In this document: piece after piece, positions 1-12,738 of the stretch
How positions within the stretch are numbered: the first letter of the stretch is position 1
How the letters are laid out: every line of letters starts with the position of its first letter
Position numbers and translations under genes: made by a program
Assembly (NCBI GenBank): GCA_018398815.1
Contig: CM031622.1
Location: forward strand, 25,114,328 to 25,178,327
Length of the DNA: 64,000 nt
Reading direction: 5' to 3'
Origin: Conus ventricosus
Lineage: Eukaryota > Mollusca > Gastropoda > Neogastropoda > Conidae
The notes under the pieces: generated by a model
Told to the model about the DNA's origin: nothing
The model's input: only the letters and a program-made list of their open reading frames with translations
The model's database searches: none

Positions 1-2396
1 AGAATATACTGAATGGATAAATTTTCACCCCAAATGCAGATTACATGCTTTGAATGTTTAGTTTTCCATCCATCATGTCTTGTTCTGTGTCATGTCTTGT
101 TCTGTGTAAGAAACATGCAGAATGTCTTGGATCAGGCTTTTGTTGATTTTTTAAAGCTTAATATACTTTTCTTTCGAGTTCACAACATTTTTCGTTGGAT
201 GACAAAGATAATGATAACACTACTGAAAGACCAGAGTTACTGATACCAGAACTGAACTATGTCTTGACAAAAAAAAGAAAAAAAAGAAGAAGAAACAAAA
301 AATCTTGATTTATGATGTAGAATTATTGCCAGATCTTCCATAATTTGTAACATTCAAGTCTGTCCAGGTCAAGTGTTTAGTGGATTTTTTTTCCTACCAT
401 TTCTCAGGTTCTCTTTTTCTCCAGAGTTCACGTGGCTGGGGGATATTTCAGTTTTTCATTCATTATCTCGGGGACGGTGAAGACAAGGGAGATAATAATG
501 TGAGACTGGCCTGGCCTAGTTCTATGCAAGGAAGAGTCAGTTCAAGATGAAATATATTGGTGTTAACTTTCTTCCCTTGTGCCCAGCCAACACGGCATCT
601 GTTCTTGTCAGGCATGCTGGCATATGGACCTGGCAATCTAAAAAACAAAACAAAAAAAAAAACAACAAGATTCCTCCATGTTACCATCTTTCATTTAATG
701 GATGCTGTCATGTTTGATACTTAGTCTTAGGTAGTTAATGGGGGGGGGGGGGGGGGGGGGGGGGGCTGTTTTTTGTTTGTTTTTTTTAAATTTCAGGTGG
801 TATTTTTCATGCAAAAGGATTAGAATGGAAAGGTGTTTTTTTCTGCAAACGTTACAACACTGTTTTGACAGTAGGTAAAAGGAGTTTGATAGCATATGTA
901 GTAAAAATAAAAAACAAAGTTCATAGTTTACCCCTTCTGTCAGATTAATGATAGGGTATTATATTTGTATTAAAGAGATGTGATTTAAACACACACACAA
1001 AATCATATTCAAGAAAGAAGAGAATTAGTTATATAGCATCCATTGGGAAAGAATTGATGTCCATGTTGTTGATACAATCAGTTTCCCACAACTGGAAACC
1101 TCGATCGCAGCCAGGCATTTTTGGAACTTGCTTAGCCCCCCTCCCCCCAGATTCTGCTAACGCCGTCCCGTTTCATAACCTATACTGTCACAGGTAACTA
1201 ATATGCCCTTCTGCAGGATCTAATACAGAATGCTCTCTAGCAGTCAGCTCCATCTGAGAGAGTTGGCTGCCAGTTCAACTAAAGGACTCCAAAGAATGAA
1301 AAAGAGGACGGTGGGTTTTGAACTGTAAAATGGAAGTGCTGATCACATAAAATATTGCAGTGTGTCATTTGCTATTGCCTTCTGTTTGCATATAGACCTT
1401 CAGCTGTCACAGTGGGACATTTTTTGCTTTGAATGTAGCTTAGATTAATGAAAGAGGGACAATTCTGACAAGTTTGAATTACGAAATTTTCCTTCACTGT
1501 TCACAAAATGGCAAATGTGCTTCCATGTATGTAAGTGCAATCATTATGTGAGTGATTGCAAGACAACTTACGCAGAGCTTTTATGTTTATGTGCTTATCA
1601 GCTTAGTAATTAAAAAAAGTTTGATTAGTATGTATGGGTTTAGATGGTAAGGACAGGAATGTATGCATGAAAATCAGTTTTGGGATTGTGATGATAATAA
1701 TGATGGTGATCATAGATAGTATTATCTTGTGACTGGGAATGTATTTAAAATCACAGATTCAGAGTTCATAGTGTCACTGTTCAGAGAGGCATTTACATTC
1801 ATTTCAGGTATCACTGATGCAATATGTAGCAAATATTAATCAAATATACATTTGCGCAGCGTTCGACTTCCTTCTTTACGCAGCTATGGATATAAGTGCA
1901 TGATTAACATTCTGTGCATCTGCTGAGATCACAAAACGTTTTGTTGTACATTTGGAAAATAAACGTGCTTTACACAGACGGATTTCAAAGCTGTTTGTTT
2001 CTGTCTATCCAATGGTCACATGAAATGCGACTTTACACCCAACATGACTCGCTCCTCAGTTTTGTTTGCCTCTAGCAGCCAGAACAGGATGTAGAGGTGT
2101 CATGGGTCTGTGGATTCAAACTGATAGCGTGACCCTTTCTCCGCAAGGTATTGTGTGTAAATTCTTTGTACATTACTTCTTTCCTTTTTATAATAATAAA
2201 AGTATATAAATAAAAAAAAAAGAGAGAGACTGCAGATCTCAACAGATTTTGATTGTGTATTTTATTTTTTTTTCAAAATAGACTTTCAGAGGCATATCAT
2301 CATCCGGAGCCCATATCTTTGAGTATAATACCCCGCTTTGGGATGCCACAGGCTTTTTCAGTAAAAACTATGTCCACGCTTGGTGAACATTCTTTC
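1..2396. other. Non-coding stretch; possible 3' UTR of a gene to the left
   Basis: No ORF here resembles a protein; all are short and low complexity. Poly(A)-signal hexamers AATAAA occur on the plus strand at 1958-1963, 2195-2200 and 2209-2214, the last running into an A-rich stretch. This would fit the 3' end of a plus-strand transcript that begins before the window, but AT-rich DNA gives such hexamers by chance. Confidence 0.3.
740..765. repeat. G26 homopolymer
   Basis: An uninterrupted run of 26 G. It is one of about a dozen long G/C homopolymers scattered through the window and could form a G-quadruplex on the plus strand. Confidence 0.95.
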
Positions 2397-2418
2397 TAGA
2401 CCTCTCACTCTCTCTTTT

Positions 2419-2486
2419 ACACACACACATACACACACCTGCACGCACACACACACACACACACACATCTGCACGCACACACACAG
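2419..2486. repeat. (CA)n microsatellite, interrupted
   Basis: CA repeats with TG and GC interruptions, consisting of two similar halves each starting with a CTGCACG-like segment. Confidence 0.9.
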
Positions 2487-2896
2487 AATTATAGAAGTTT
2501 CCATTTAATCAATTGAAATTCTCATTACAAAAATAATTCAATAACAAGGAATGAATCGAAACAAAACATCTATCAGGAATGCACAGTGCACAGTATGTAA
2601 CGCATGCTCATCAATCAGATTTCTCTCACGCAACCTCATGAAAAATGTGTTTATAAAGTAAGCAAGAAGCAGCAATTTTTTTTAAAAACTATATACAACA
2701 TGCACAGGAAACATAAAGATGGTTCAAGTGATCACTACAGTTGTTTTCCTTGCACTCATGTTAAAAAGAAATCTGAGAAACTATCAGAGATGTGAAAGTT
2801 TATCCATGAAAATGGGATTTAGTTTCAAAGACACTGTCAAAACTGACATCAACCTAAGCTTACTCACTTCCAGTATATTGATCAAATCTCATTAAA

Positions 2897-3170
2897 CCTG
2901 TGGGTGCTTGTGGTCAAATGGTTACAGCATTTGCCTGTGGAACCGACGGTCGTGGATTCAAACCCTTCATCAGATCAAATTTCTTTGGCTTGAAAACTCT
3001 CTCTGTCCACCCAGCAGTAAAAGGGTACCTGAATCAGTGCAGGTTAAGTTAATAGCAGCTGAAGGAGAGGGATGGGATCTGCCTTTCATCATGCCATGCC
3101 TACATAATTATGGTGAAACTGACGGTTCCCCACTCCTGTGCCCAATAGACTATGGGAACTTTTCTTTAAA
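2897..3170 (+). mobile_element. tRNA-headed SINE (family D)
   Basis: The left end looks like the pol III promoter of a tRNA-derived SINE. An A-box-like TGGTCAAATGGTTA lies near 2912 and a B-box-like GGTCGTGGATTCAAACC near 2949, about 35 bp further on. The body up to about 3170 is unrelated to the head. There is no clear poly(A) tail or target duplication, so the 3' boundary is approximate. It does not fold as a functional tRNA. Confidence 0.55.
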
Positions 3171-6100
3171 CCTAGGAGCAGATATTAGATCTTGTGAGGC
3201 ACATGCATGCTGATACCAAATCAGTGAAAGTCTAAATATACAACTTTCCAACAATGAAGAGGTTGAATCTCTAGTGGCACATTGAGAAAAGAATCTGGAA
3301 ATTCTTTTACATAGAACCAGAGAATACCTCAGTTGTTTTTTTTACAGAATTACAACAACAGGGAGTCTCTATAAACCAACTCTAAAAATTTCGTGAACAT
3401 TTTCTTGAGTTCATCAAGAAATCCCCTGTACTGACCAAAATCCCTTGTATAACCGAAATATGAAACGTCTCCTCACGAAAATTTCATACCTCTTTCATTG
3501 TTAACAATTCCGAGTCAACACTAGAGAATTATTCTCCACCAGTTACCCTTCTTCTTGATCAACGTCTCCACACAATGCCCCAAACATCAGAGCTGGTATT
3601 TTCACTAAAATGTGAGCACACACAGAAAAAAAGAAACATGTCTGAAATAATGCTATAATTAACACAATGACAGCACCAGGGGCAGGTCAGTTCGGGGGAA
3701 GTAGCAGCTGGTCAATGCAATAACAGTAAAGGTGAGAGCGGCCAGAAACCTTACCCTCTGCTTTTGCATCCACAGATAGCACAGTCTTTTTTTTTTTTTT
3801 GATATTCCATGAGCCTTGCTCGCTAAGCCTTGTGGGCATCAGATTGTTTCTCTATCAGTCAGTGTAACTGTAACCAATCCCTGTCACAGAGAGATGAAGT
3901 GAACGAGCTTTGATCATGAAAATACATTCTTCATCCTTTCACCTTGTAAAGGAGAAAAAAAAACCCAAAAACACTACCCTCCCTCGACAAACCAGAGAGG
4001 AAAACAGACGGTAACTTCAATTCTGTTTTGGGAGATGTTCAGATCAGACATGGAATAAAATGATCTTGAAACCAAAATTATCTGTGGTTTGTAAAATATA
4101 TCCCTAATGGATACAGAGTAGAACTCTTCACCATACAGGGTTCACACTTGAAAGAAAAAAAAGAAAAAACAAAAAATCAATTGGCAAAAAAAATCATAAA
4201 CTTTATTAAAGACCCAAGAGGACTACATTTCTACACTCAATATACCAAAGATTTCCAATAAGTCACATGTAAAACAAACACTCACATATAACCTTATCTC
4301 TATTTCAGAGTCATGGCTGTACACAAAATGGCAGAATTCACCAATTTTGATGCTGCTATTCTGAAATCTCTCCAAATAACTAAAACATTCCAGTGTTTAG
4401 TCATTCAGTCCTTGCTGGAAGCTGGATTTCACTTGCAATGACCACATCTTTTCTTCAAATTTTTTTTTGCAAAGGCCAGAATATCAAATTCACAGACCTT
4501 TCAAATCTAAGTCAGTTTGTACAGACTTTCAAGACCTTATCTAACAAACGAAAAAAGGACCATTCAAACCCAGCCAGATAGATGAAATAAAAACTAGATA
4601 ATTCATTTCACCAGGCAAGGTTGATCCTAGCCAATGTTTGTAAATGAATGGACCGTAAGTTTTCTGATCCATACAAGTAAAACAAAATGGTCATATCAAT
4701 TGGTTCGTTTCATCAAACTTATAAATGTGCCCTTGGATTTTTTGCTTTCTCCTCTTTTCTTACCTTGAAATTTTCAGTTACATTACAAAGTAATAATATA
4801 CATGGAATGATGGAAGCTTTTATGATAATCTGTCATGGTGAATACTATGAGGTTTATGGATGAGATTATTTGCTTCTGAAAATCAACTAGTCCAAGTCAA
4901 CATGTTTTCTGTCTTCTCTGGACATGTCCTCTTTTCTAACATGCACAGAGAGTGCAACTAATCAAAGAAAACATTTGTTTCCAGTTTTCTCCCTCAAAAA
5001 AAGAACGCCTCAAATAAATCAACATTACTGTATCTTAAAGAAATGATACTGCTTTTCAAAGAGCTTCGTTTCAAGTCAAAACTAGAGTCCATAATGGTTA
5101 TTATAAGATTTGATTATAAATGCTTCAGTATGTACGGTGATCACATCCATTCTCTTTTGCATGCGCACACTGCCTCCAGAATATACAAAATATAAGCGTA
5201 ATGAATTTGCAAAGAATGTACATATTTACACAAACAACTGTTATTTATACTATCACTAGGAATCTTCTCCTTTTAAGATATATAATTAGAAATCATTAAA
5301 AACTGTATAGTTCTAGTTTTCTTACAAAGGCACTTACAGAAAGAAAAAGAATAACCTCCCATCCCCCCAACACAAATGCCCCCCCTCCCACCCCTCCACC
5401 CTGCCCCCAGTGATATAAATACACTTACATACGGGAGAAACAAAGCCAGTACGAACACAAAATAGTTCCACTATGACTGCCAACCAATAGGGACATATTA
5501 CTATAATTTTTCTCAGACAAAACATGGATCAAGAATACTATTCTAATATTACATTGTTATAAAAAGCCCGTGTTCCTACTGATATCTCATACATGGAGGA
5601 AGTGGAAGAAAACTGTAAGTTGCATAAAATGTTTCTCTGCCTGTACATTATACCTGTGAAAACAAACAACGATTAGGTCATCAAGTCAAGTTGTAATCAT
5701 TACAGCCCACCTGACTGTCTTCACAGAGTCTTTCAGGGCTGACGCACTCACACAGGGAAAAACGTCACACCACGAAACAAGTCAGATCATCGGGGAAAAA
5801 ATCTGTGAAAAAAAAGAAAGAAAAAAAAGTGGCAATGACATGGTTGTCGAACGATAGATGTCTTCTGGCATATACATGAAACTACGCCTTGCCAAGAGCT
5901 CTACATTCCCCTTTTTTCATCACTCCCAGAATTACAGAATTTGTTTTTTCCCCATTTCAATCAAGTCGATGTCAAAATAACCGTTATCTTTAACAAAACC
6001 TTTTTGCCTTTATTCATCTAGACATCATCTTTATTTTAACAACACATTTTGTCTTTAGTCATCTATGTTAAAACTGACTCCACAATGTATGAGCAACACC

Positions 6101-7003
6101 TAAGCATCCACACACACACACACACACACAAAATGTGACAAACATGTAAAGGCATACAGATAAACACACACAACCATGCACTTCTGTTTTTTCAGTCAAC
6201 AAGTTTTTAATTTCATGATCAATGGACAGTAAACTAAACAGTCATTAACTAAGGTTTAGCTTCTCCTGTCAGTTTACTGGTTACAAGTCATGAATATGTG
6301 TGTGTACATGGACAGCAGTCGTGTGTAAGAGCACACAGCATTTATAAACATGTCTGTTTGTGTGCACACATGTGACTACATACAATCGAGACACTCGGAA
6401 TTCGACAGTCATTCATTCACTGCAGTGTAATCCCATGTCATACATTTTATTAAATATTCCAAATGCAGACAGCAGGACGCATTCAAACCGATTCAGTGGC
6501 ACATCCTCATCCGTTTATTGCGTGCAAAATAGGGCACCTTTGACAGAGATTTGTGACAAAAACTGAAAAGCGTAGATTTGTTTTTCCAATAATGCTAAAC
6601 CTAGGGTACGAACGCAAACGTTAATCTCCTCACGCCTGGTAACAATTTGCAATAACGAAGACATCCTGATTTTAATGAATCTAGTAACAGCTGCTCATCA
6701 ATCTTCTCAAACAAAAACGAGCAACAATCAAACCCTCAAGCAACAATCAAACCCTCACTGTACAGAGACCACACTCTCATCAGTCTCGTTGACGAGTCGG
6801 TATTCAACATCTGTTTAAACTTAGTTGTTTTTTTTCTGTAATAACAAAAAGAGAGCAATGCATACAGCCAAAAGGTAATACGAAAAAGCTTTTTAAAAAA
6901 GAAATAGCAATTAACAGTAACTAATGGTGTTCCAACCTTTTTGTTTCTCCACAGATATGTTACGATGAAGGTCATGGAATAATACCTCAAAAATCAATCA
7001 CAA
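3171..7003. other. Non-coding stretch, downstream of gene 1
   Basis: No recognisable protein, RNA gene or SINE was seen. It holds a short (CA)n tract at about 6111-6131 and many A or T runs. Because gene 1 is transcribed leftward, part of this stretch may be its 3' untranslated or downstream region. Confidence 0.4.
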
Positions 7004-7052
7004 GATAAGATAAGATAATGTTGCCGACCGCAAAGGGCCACATCAGGGCTGT
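7004..7052 (-). mobile_element. 3' tail of a retroelement, (TCTTA)n-ended
   Basis: Read on the minus strand this is the sequence CTGATGTGGCCCTTTGCGG followed by TCGGCAACATTATCTTATCTTATC. The same tail occurs on the plus strand at 31855-31925 and, diverged, at 47605-47660. A short shared end followed by a simple pentanucleotide repeat is typical of the 3' end of a non-LTR retrotransposon or its SINE. Confidence 0.45.
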
Positions 7053-7085
7053 AATCAATCACAAAAACAATAACCAATAAAGTCA

Positions 7086-7091
7086 TTTATT
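7086..7091 (-). terminator. Candidate poly(A) signal of gene 1
   Basis: The plus-strand TTTATT reads AATAAA on the minus strand, about 210 bp after the gene 1 stop codon. It is the nearest exact hexamer noticed downstream of the coding sequence. Confidence 0.35.
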
Positions 7092-7301
7092 TTACTGACT
7101 GTCAACTGTGTACACATGTTCCTTTTAGTGTTGATATGTTATTTCACAACAAAACCACTTCTCAAAACAAACGACCATCTCATCCTTACATTTAATTACT
7201 AATGTACAAATGAACTACAGTAAATGATATGCATCAGTGTGGTACACGTTCCACCAGCTCCATTCACTCGGCGACGATCTGTACACCAGTCAGCAGTTCT
7301 C

Positions 7302-7763
7302 TCAGTATCTAGGGTTGGGTTTGACAGAGTAAGCTGGTTGTCTCTCCTCTCGTTTGGCCTCTTCACCGATGCGGAGGAAATCGGCCAGTAAGCACATGCC
7401 AGCGAAGATGCAGAAAAAGCCGGAGAGAATGCAAAAGCCGAAAGACCAAGACATGAAGTTGGAGTCGGGGTTGGGCAGCCACTGTCGATCGACGTCCGCC
7501 TCGTAGCCGAATATGCACACCGATATTGTGATGAACAAGGCTGAAAAAAAAAAAGAAAGATTGTTGTGCGTCAGAGAGCGTTCTACAAACAGTCTGCCGA
7601 GTTCAATATCAGTTTAAAAATTAAAAAAAAAATCCACTGATTATTCACTGTGACTGGGCTGAAAACAAATAATGGATCATGACTCGTCGCACCAGTACAC
7701 CAGGCTTTCTCGCAGCTTCTATGGCATGATAAGAAAAGTATACAAATAAGACATCCACACTTG

Positions 7764-7855
<92 letters not shown>

Positions 7856-10800
7856 ACACAACACAAAACACACACACATACAAAACTTGAAAAATGTTAA
7901 GTTTTCATATCACATATATGGCAGTACATGTGTTCATGCTGAACTGTGTTGTGTAAAAAGAGAAAGAAAAGACAGGTATGACAGACATAAAGGGACTGAA
8001 AATGCGCATATTTCTGAACATATGTCCCACACTATGTCACAGCACCAGACATAGGTACGAACTCATACACCATTATGCTCTGGACGTAGCTGTGTGTCTG
8101 GCCAATCATATGATACCAGCTTGCCTTAAGTAAAAAGGGCTCTGGATGTAGCTGTGCGTCTGGCCAATCATAATTTTTATGATGCCAGCTTGCCTTAAGT
8201 AAAAAGGACCGGTTCTGAGTTATTTCCATGGAGAATATATACACAGGATGTGAATTCATCAATACTGGAAGTAAAACAGCACATTCCTGTCAAGTTTCCA
8301 GATCTACACTGTATTCCATTTCCTGCGTTAGTCTTCATCCTTCAAAAATGACGATGATCCATGTTGCTTTTCTTTTTTGATATGGTACTCCTCAGAACTA
8401 ACTTTCTAGCTGAAACCATGCAAAAAGAAAACTGGTTGAAGTGACAATTAGTAAGTGAACATGATATGTAAAAAGGAAAAAAAAAAGACAGTTCATTCTG
8501 AGAATGAAGAATTAAGTAAGGAGTTAGCTGTACCGCTCAGTAAGATTTATAATAAATCATTAGAGACAGGAAAATTACCCCTCGACTGGAAATCGGCAGA
8601 AGTTACTGCTATTTTCAAAAAAAGGGTCAAAATCTGAGCCAGGCAACTATCGTCCGGTAAGCTTAACCTGCATTGCATGCAAAGTGCTAGAATCCATTAT
8701 AAGAGATGTCATAGTATCTCACTTCACTGATAATAATTTGTTTGCAGTATGCCAGCATGGCTTTCGTAAAAAAAGGTCTTGCATATCACAACTACTTGAA
8801 GTTATGGAAGATTTAGTCAACATGCTAGAGAATAAGTACTCTGTTGATATAATTTACCTTGATTTCCGTAAAGCTTTTGATACGGTTCCGCATGAGAGAT
8901 TATTGAAAAAAATGGAAGCATACGGTATAGTAGGTAAGTTGCTAAACTGGATTAGAGATTTTTTGTCAAATAGAAAACAAAGAGTAAGAGTGGGTAACTG
9001 TATGTCGACAGAGAAAGATGTTATGAGTGGTATTCCCCAAGGGAGCATTTTAGGACCTGTACTGTTTACTATTTTTATAAATGACCTTCCAGATGAGGTA
9101 AATAATTTTTGTAAAATTTTTGCTGATGACACAAAAATATATGACAAATCAGATAACTATAATAGTCTGCAAGAAAATGTAAATTGCCTCCAAAACTGGT
9201 CAGACAAGTGGAATCTATATTTTAATGTTGAAAAATGTAAAGTTTTGCATGTTGGCAAAAACAATCCAGAACATGAATATAACATGAAAATAGATGGTGG
9301 AAATAGGCTGGTACAGAAATGTGAGGAAGAAAAGGATCTGGGTGTAATCTTTGATAAAGATTTACTTTTTGATACTCACATTCAAAAGTGTATAAATAAA
9401 GCAAACCAAATGATTGGATTAATAAAAAGAACTTTTATTTACCTAAATAAAGAAACGTTTTTAAAGTTATATAAAGCTATGGTTAGACCGCATCTTGAAT
9501 ATGGCAATATAATCTGGTACCCACACTTGAAAAGACAGTCAATAGCAATCGAAAGAGTACAGAGAAGAGCTACTAAAATCTTGCAAGAATGTACAAACAT
9601 GTCTTATACAGATAGATTAAATTACTTAAATTTGCACTCTTTAAAAGGTAGACGTATTAGAGAGGATTTGATTGAAGTGTTCAAAATATTTCACCAGCAA
9701 ACGGACATACAGTGGGACTATTTCTTTGAGGCTGTTAAAACAGATAGAACAAGAAATTCGGAAGGCAAAATATTTGTTAAGCAGTTTCATACTAATATGG
9801 GAAGATTCAAGTTCAGTAACAGAGTTATTGCTAACTGGAACAGTTTGCCAACTGCACTTAAATTTGCTAAAAATACTAATGTTTTTAAGAATTTGCTGGA
9901 TGAAGACTTGAAATTTAAAGTACAGTTTAGAAGCTTTGATGAATAAGAAGGAAAATTTATATTGCATGCATTTTCAACCCTGTCGTAAAAGTATAATAAC
10001 ACGAGGGGACATTGAAAGGCTTAACGGCCTATGTATTGATTACGTCCCTACACTACTACTACTACTACTACTATTCTAAACTTTAATAGCAATAATACAT
10101 TGTGCAGTTACTTCTCCATTCATACTGAAGAAAACAACATACCAGCACTTTCTAGAACATAAATTCAAAAGTAAAGTTACTTTAAATACAAAACTGAAAG
10201 ACTAAGTCACACATTGACACCTAAACAGCGTGCGTATTAAAAAAAAATGTAAGACTGCACTCATACACAAAGACGAACCATCAAAGAAAAAGGGAGGGGG
10301 GGGGGGGGGATGCTCCTCTCCACAAACGCACGGAACAATAAGAAAATGTGAGCATCGCAAAATGAATTCTGATATCAAGAACATATACCCTCTGACCCTA
10401 TCCCCCATCTCCCCTCTCATCCTATCCACACCCCCTCCCACTCCTCCTCTCTTTTGCTTTGAACCCCTTGAAGAAGAAAAGGTTTGGTTTTTTTTTTTAA
10501 AGTAACAGAACCCTGGATGGAATCACACTTTCACAGATCAGTGAAGCATCAGTCAAATGTCCCCCCTCCCCAAACAGCTGTTCTCTGACAATAAACTTGG
10601 TGATTTCAATCCATATGGATGCCAACAGCAAGGCGTGTTTGACCAGCTTCAAATCCCCACATTGCCTCACTTCACCACTCACATGAACAATCATTACAAT
10701 GTCACTAATGTGACCATCTTGTCTCAAACATAATCTTCCCTCTATGCCACCAAGTCTCCGGGTCCAATTTGGACAAAGACAGACAAACACACAAACCAAG

Positions 10801-11068
10801 AATCAAGTCGCTTTATACTGGATTTCAATGGACACTGTACCTGCAACGAAATTATTCCCTGAAGACGCGGCAACATATCTGCGCTCTTTTGGCGGAGGAC
10901 AGCTGCCGACGAAGAAACAGATGTTGAAAACGATGGTGATCATCTGCAGTATCAAGGCCAGGGTGATCATGATCTGGATTGCCAGGAACCATGCTGAAAC
11001 ATGGAGGCATTATCAATTCAACGCACTGCAGTGTCAGTTAAAACAGTGTTTCACACATGCACACACAC

Positions 11069-11100
<32 letters not shown>

Positions 11101-11400
11101 TCAGGCACACACATACAGAGTTTTTTTTACACACACACACACACTTTTATTGTGTACACACACACTTTTTTTTGTTTGTACACATACACACACACTTTTT
11201 TCGCACATACACACACACATTCACAAACTTCCTCGAAAAAAAAAAAGCTTTATGAAAGCACAGCCTTTGAAATCAGTACTATGCACCACGCAGTGTGTGT
11301 ATGTGTGTGTGTGTGTGTGTGTATGTGTGTGTATGTATGTGTGTGTGTGTGTGTGCGTGTGTGCATGCACAAAGAGAGAGTGAGAGAGAGAGAGAGAGAG

Positions 11401-11454
<54 letters not shown>

Positions 11455-12053
11455 ACTAGAGAGAGAGAGAGTCTGAGAGAAAGAGTGTCACTGAGTGTTG
11501 TTGTTGTTTTATTTAACAGCTTATTGATATATGCTCTTTTTTTCCCCTCAAAAGCACATAGATCTACACAAGTACTGTACACCTGAGTTACGACAGGTTT
11601 GTTGATGCCGAGATTGTTGAAATGTTCAACCAGTTAAATCGAAGTTACTTCCGGGGTTGGACAGGTGGTTCGGATCATCCAAAATAACACCACCCACAAT
11701 TGCCACTGCCCCCAAGATCAAGGTCTAGATCTGTTCCTCAGATCAATACACTAAATTTCATCAATTCTTCAGGACTTACGAGGGTTAATCCAATGCCAAA
11801 CTGGTCGGTACTCGTAGTGAAAGATCCACCAGCATCCGTTGTACCTCTTGCCCAGGTAATCTTTGTAGTAGGTCCAGTCGTTGAAGCATACCTCCCACAA
11901 GCCCATCCGAACGAACACTTTCGTGTTGCGTTTGTGTGGAAATCTCTCAAGCCAGTGAGGGGTCGAAAAGGCCACTACCATGCATACGAAAGCCAAACAC
12001 GTGAAAATCAACCCGAAGGTTGTTACTAATCGTTTAGTCCGCGTCAACGCCAT
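7302..12053 (-). CDS. Gene 1: claudin/PMP22-superfamily four-helix membrane protein
   Basis: Three coding exons on the minus strand: 12053-11780, 10993-10841 and 7540-7302 (TGA), giving 221 aa. Donors are GTAAGT and GTACAG, and both acceptors end in TTTCAG or TTTTTCAG. Both introns are phase 1. Helix 1 is about residues 9-29. The first loop carries W34, the G51-L-W53 motif, C56 and C74, the claudin-superfamily signature, but with 17 residues between the cysteines where classical claudins have about 8-10. Helix 2 is about 93-119, helix 3 about 140-155 and helix 4 about 177-197. The second loop has W-L-P-N-P and S-W-S-F-G-F-C. The cytoplasmic tail is short and charged and ends P-R-Y. The start at 12053 has A at -3 and G at +4; an in-frame ATG 18 bases upstream (12071) is possible but gives a longer N-terminus than the paralogues. 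It is divergent from gene 2. The family acts at cell junctions or as channel modulators; the exact role is unknown. Confidence 0.85.
7766..7851. repeat. (CA)n microsatellite in gene 1 intron 2
   Basis: About 43 CA units with a single T interruption at about 7812. It is the source of several spurious His-Thr and Cys-Val ORFs. Confidence 0.95.
8076..8211. repeat. Direct duplication of about 65 bp
   Basis: Two adjacent copies both begin GCTCTGGA[C/T]GTAGCTGTG and end CTTGCCTTAAGTAAAAAGG. The second has a short insertion near its middle. Confidence 0.8.
8476..9946 (+). pseudogene. LINE reverse transcriptase, truncated and frameshifted
   Basis: The main open frame 8684-9946 carries the reverse-transcriptase blocks in order: [11 protein letters not shown] (motif A), [10 protein letters not shown] (motif B) and F-A-D-D-T-K (catalytic motif C), then the thumb region with the V-Q-R-R-A-T-K motif common in CR1/jockey-type elements. 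The upstream piece 8476-8637 (K-L-P-L-D-W-K ... I-F-K-K) is the preceding part of the same domain in another frame. The two join across the A7 run at 8618-8624, which reads as one base too many. The N-terminal endonuclease is missing, so this copy cannot move by itself. The neighbouring claudin-like gene has no functional link to it. Confidence 0.85.
8476..10075 (+). mobile_element. 5'-truncated non-LTR retrotransposon (LINE, CR1/jockey-like)
   Basis: The element consists of the 3' part of a LINE ORF2 (reverse transcriptase onward), a short 3' UTR and a tail of about seven ACT/TAC triplets at 10050-10073. The endonuclease half is absent, the normal result of incomplete target-primed reverse transcription. 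It lies in intron 2 of gene 1, in antisense orientation to that gene. A related 3' end, GTCCC followed by (TAC)n, is seen on the minus strand at 32232-32310. Confidence 0.85.
10076..10840. other. Intron 2 of gene 1, unexplained part
   Basis: No gene is seen. It contains a G-rich run at about 10290-10309 and the C-rich block 10388-10450. Confidence 0.4.
11058..11452. repeat. Compound CA / TG / GA microsatellites in gene 1 intron 1
   Basis: (CA)n and imperfect CA-rich DNA at 11058-11222, then (TG)n at 11297-11362, (GA)n at about 11374-11403 and (TG)n at 11404-11453. CA-rich and TG-rich arms facing each other could pair as a large imperfect hairpin. Confidence 0.9.
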
Positions 12054-12738
12054 CTTGACAGTTGACGACAATTCCGCGGTGAAGGTTTACAGAATGACAC
12101 AGTTGGACGAGGCTAAGCTGTGTAGGTGCGAGAGGGGTGTCGGGGTGTGGCAGGTGCAAAATTTAGTATTTTCCGTACAGCTGTGAATTGCGGAGGGAAG
12201 AAGTGTCCCTCAGTTTGTCAGTACACCTTTGAAAAACAAGAGGATATCATCTGTATCTGTATCTGTATCTGTACATTACACTGCTGTCGCCATGTGAATA
12301 TGGCATTAGCCTCAAAATATTCAAACTCTGGAATACAGGTTTTCAATCTTGAGTTTCGGTTTCCTCAAGATAAAATAGAATACTAAAAAAAATGTGTGGT
12401 GTTATCATGAAACTTCAGAGGGTTTTTTTTTAACAGAATGGTACCGATTTTTTTTGGATGAATTAAACTTTAAAAGAACTTTTCCCATTTTTAATTCTTT
12501 GATAACGAACTGATCTGGTGTTACAAACTCTGACCCGCATCTTCAAAGTGGAGCAGTCCAGTGTAAAAGCCAATCAAAAACTGTGAGAACGCACTGACGC
12601 GAGTACAGCGTGAATGCAGTGTGTAGATTACCAACACCGAGCTCTTCTCAGTGTGACTCACCTGTGTTTTGCTGCTAGAAGTGACAGTGTGCTCTCAAAA
12701 AGTCTTGTCACCTGTCCGCGGAAGTGTTGTGAATCAGA
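12054..12738. promoter_or_regulatory. Shared divergent promoter region of genes 1 and 2
   Basis: 685 bp separate the two start codons, which point away from each other. A CCAAT box (GCCAATCA, 12569-12576) lies about 165 bp upstream of the gene 2 ATG. No TATA box is obvious near either start. A short (TCTGTA)n-like repeat lies at about 12250-12276. That the two genes are co-regulated from here is inference. Confidence 0.5.

Noticed and set aside
7583..8054. ORFs rich in Cys-Val or His-Thr here and at 11001-11582, 29097-29741, 45605-45903, 48444-48789, 54062-54510 and 56726-57202
   Set aside because: They are translations of (CA)n/(TG)n microsatellites.
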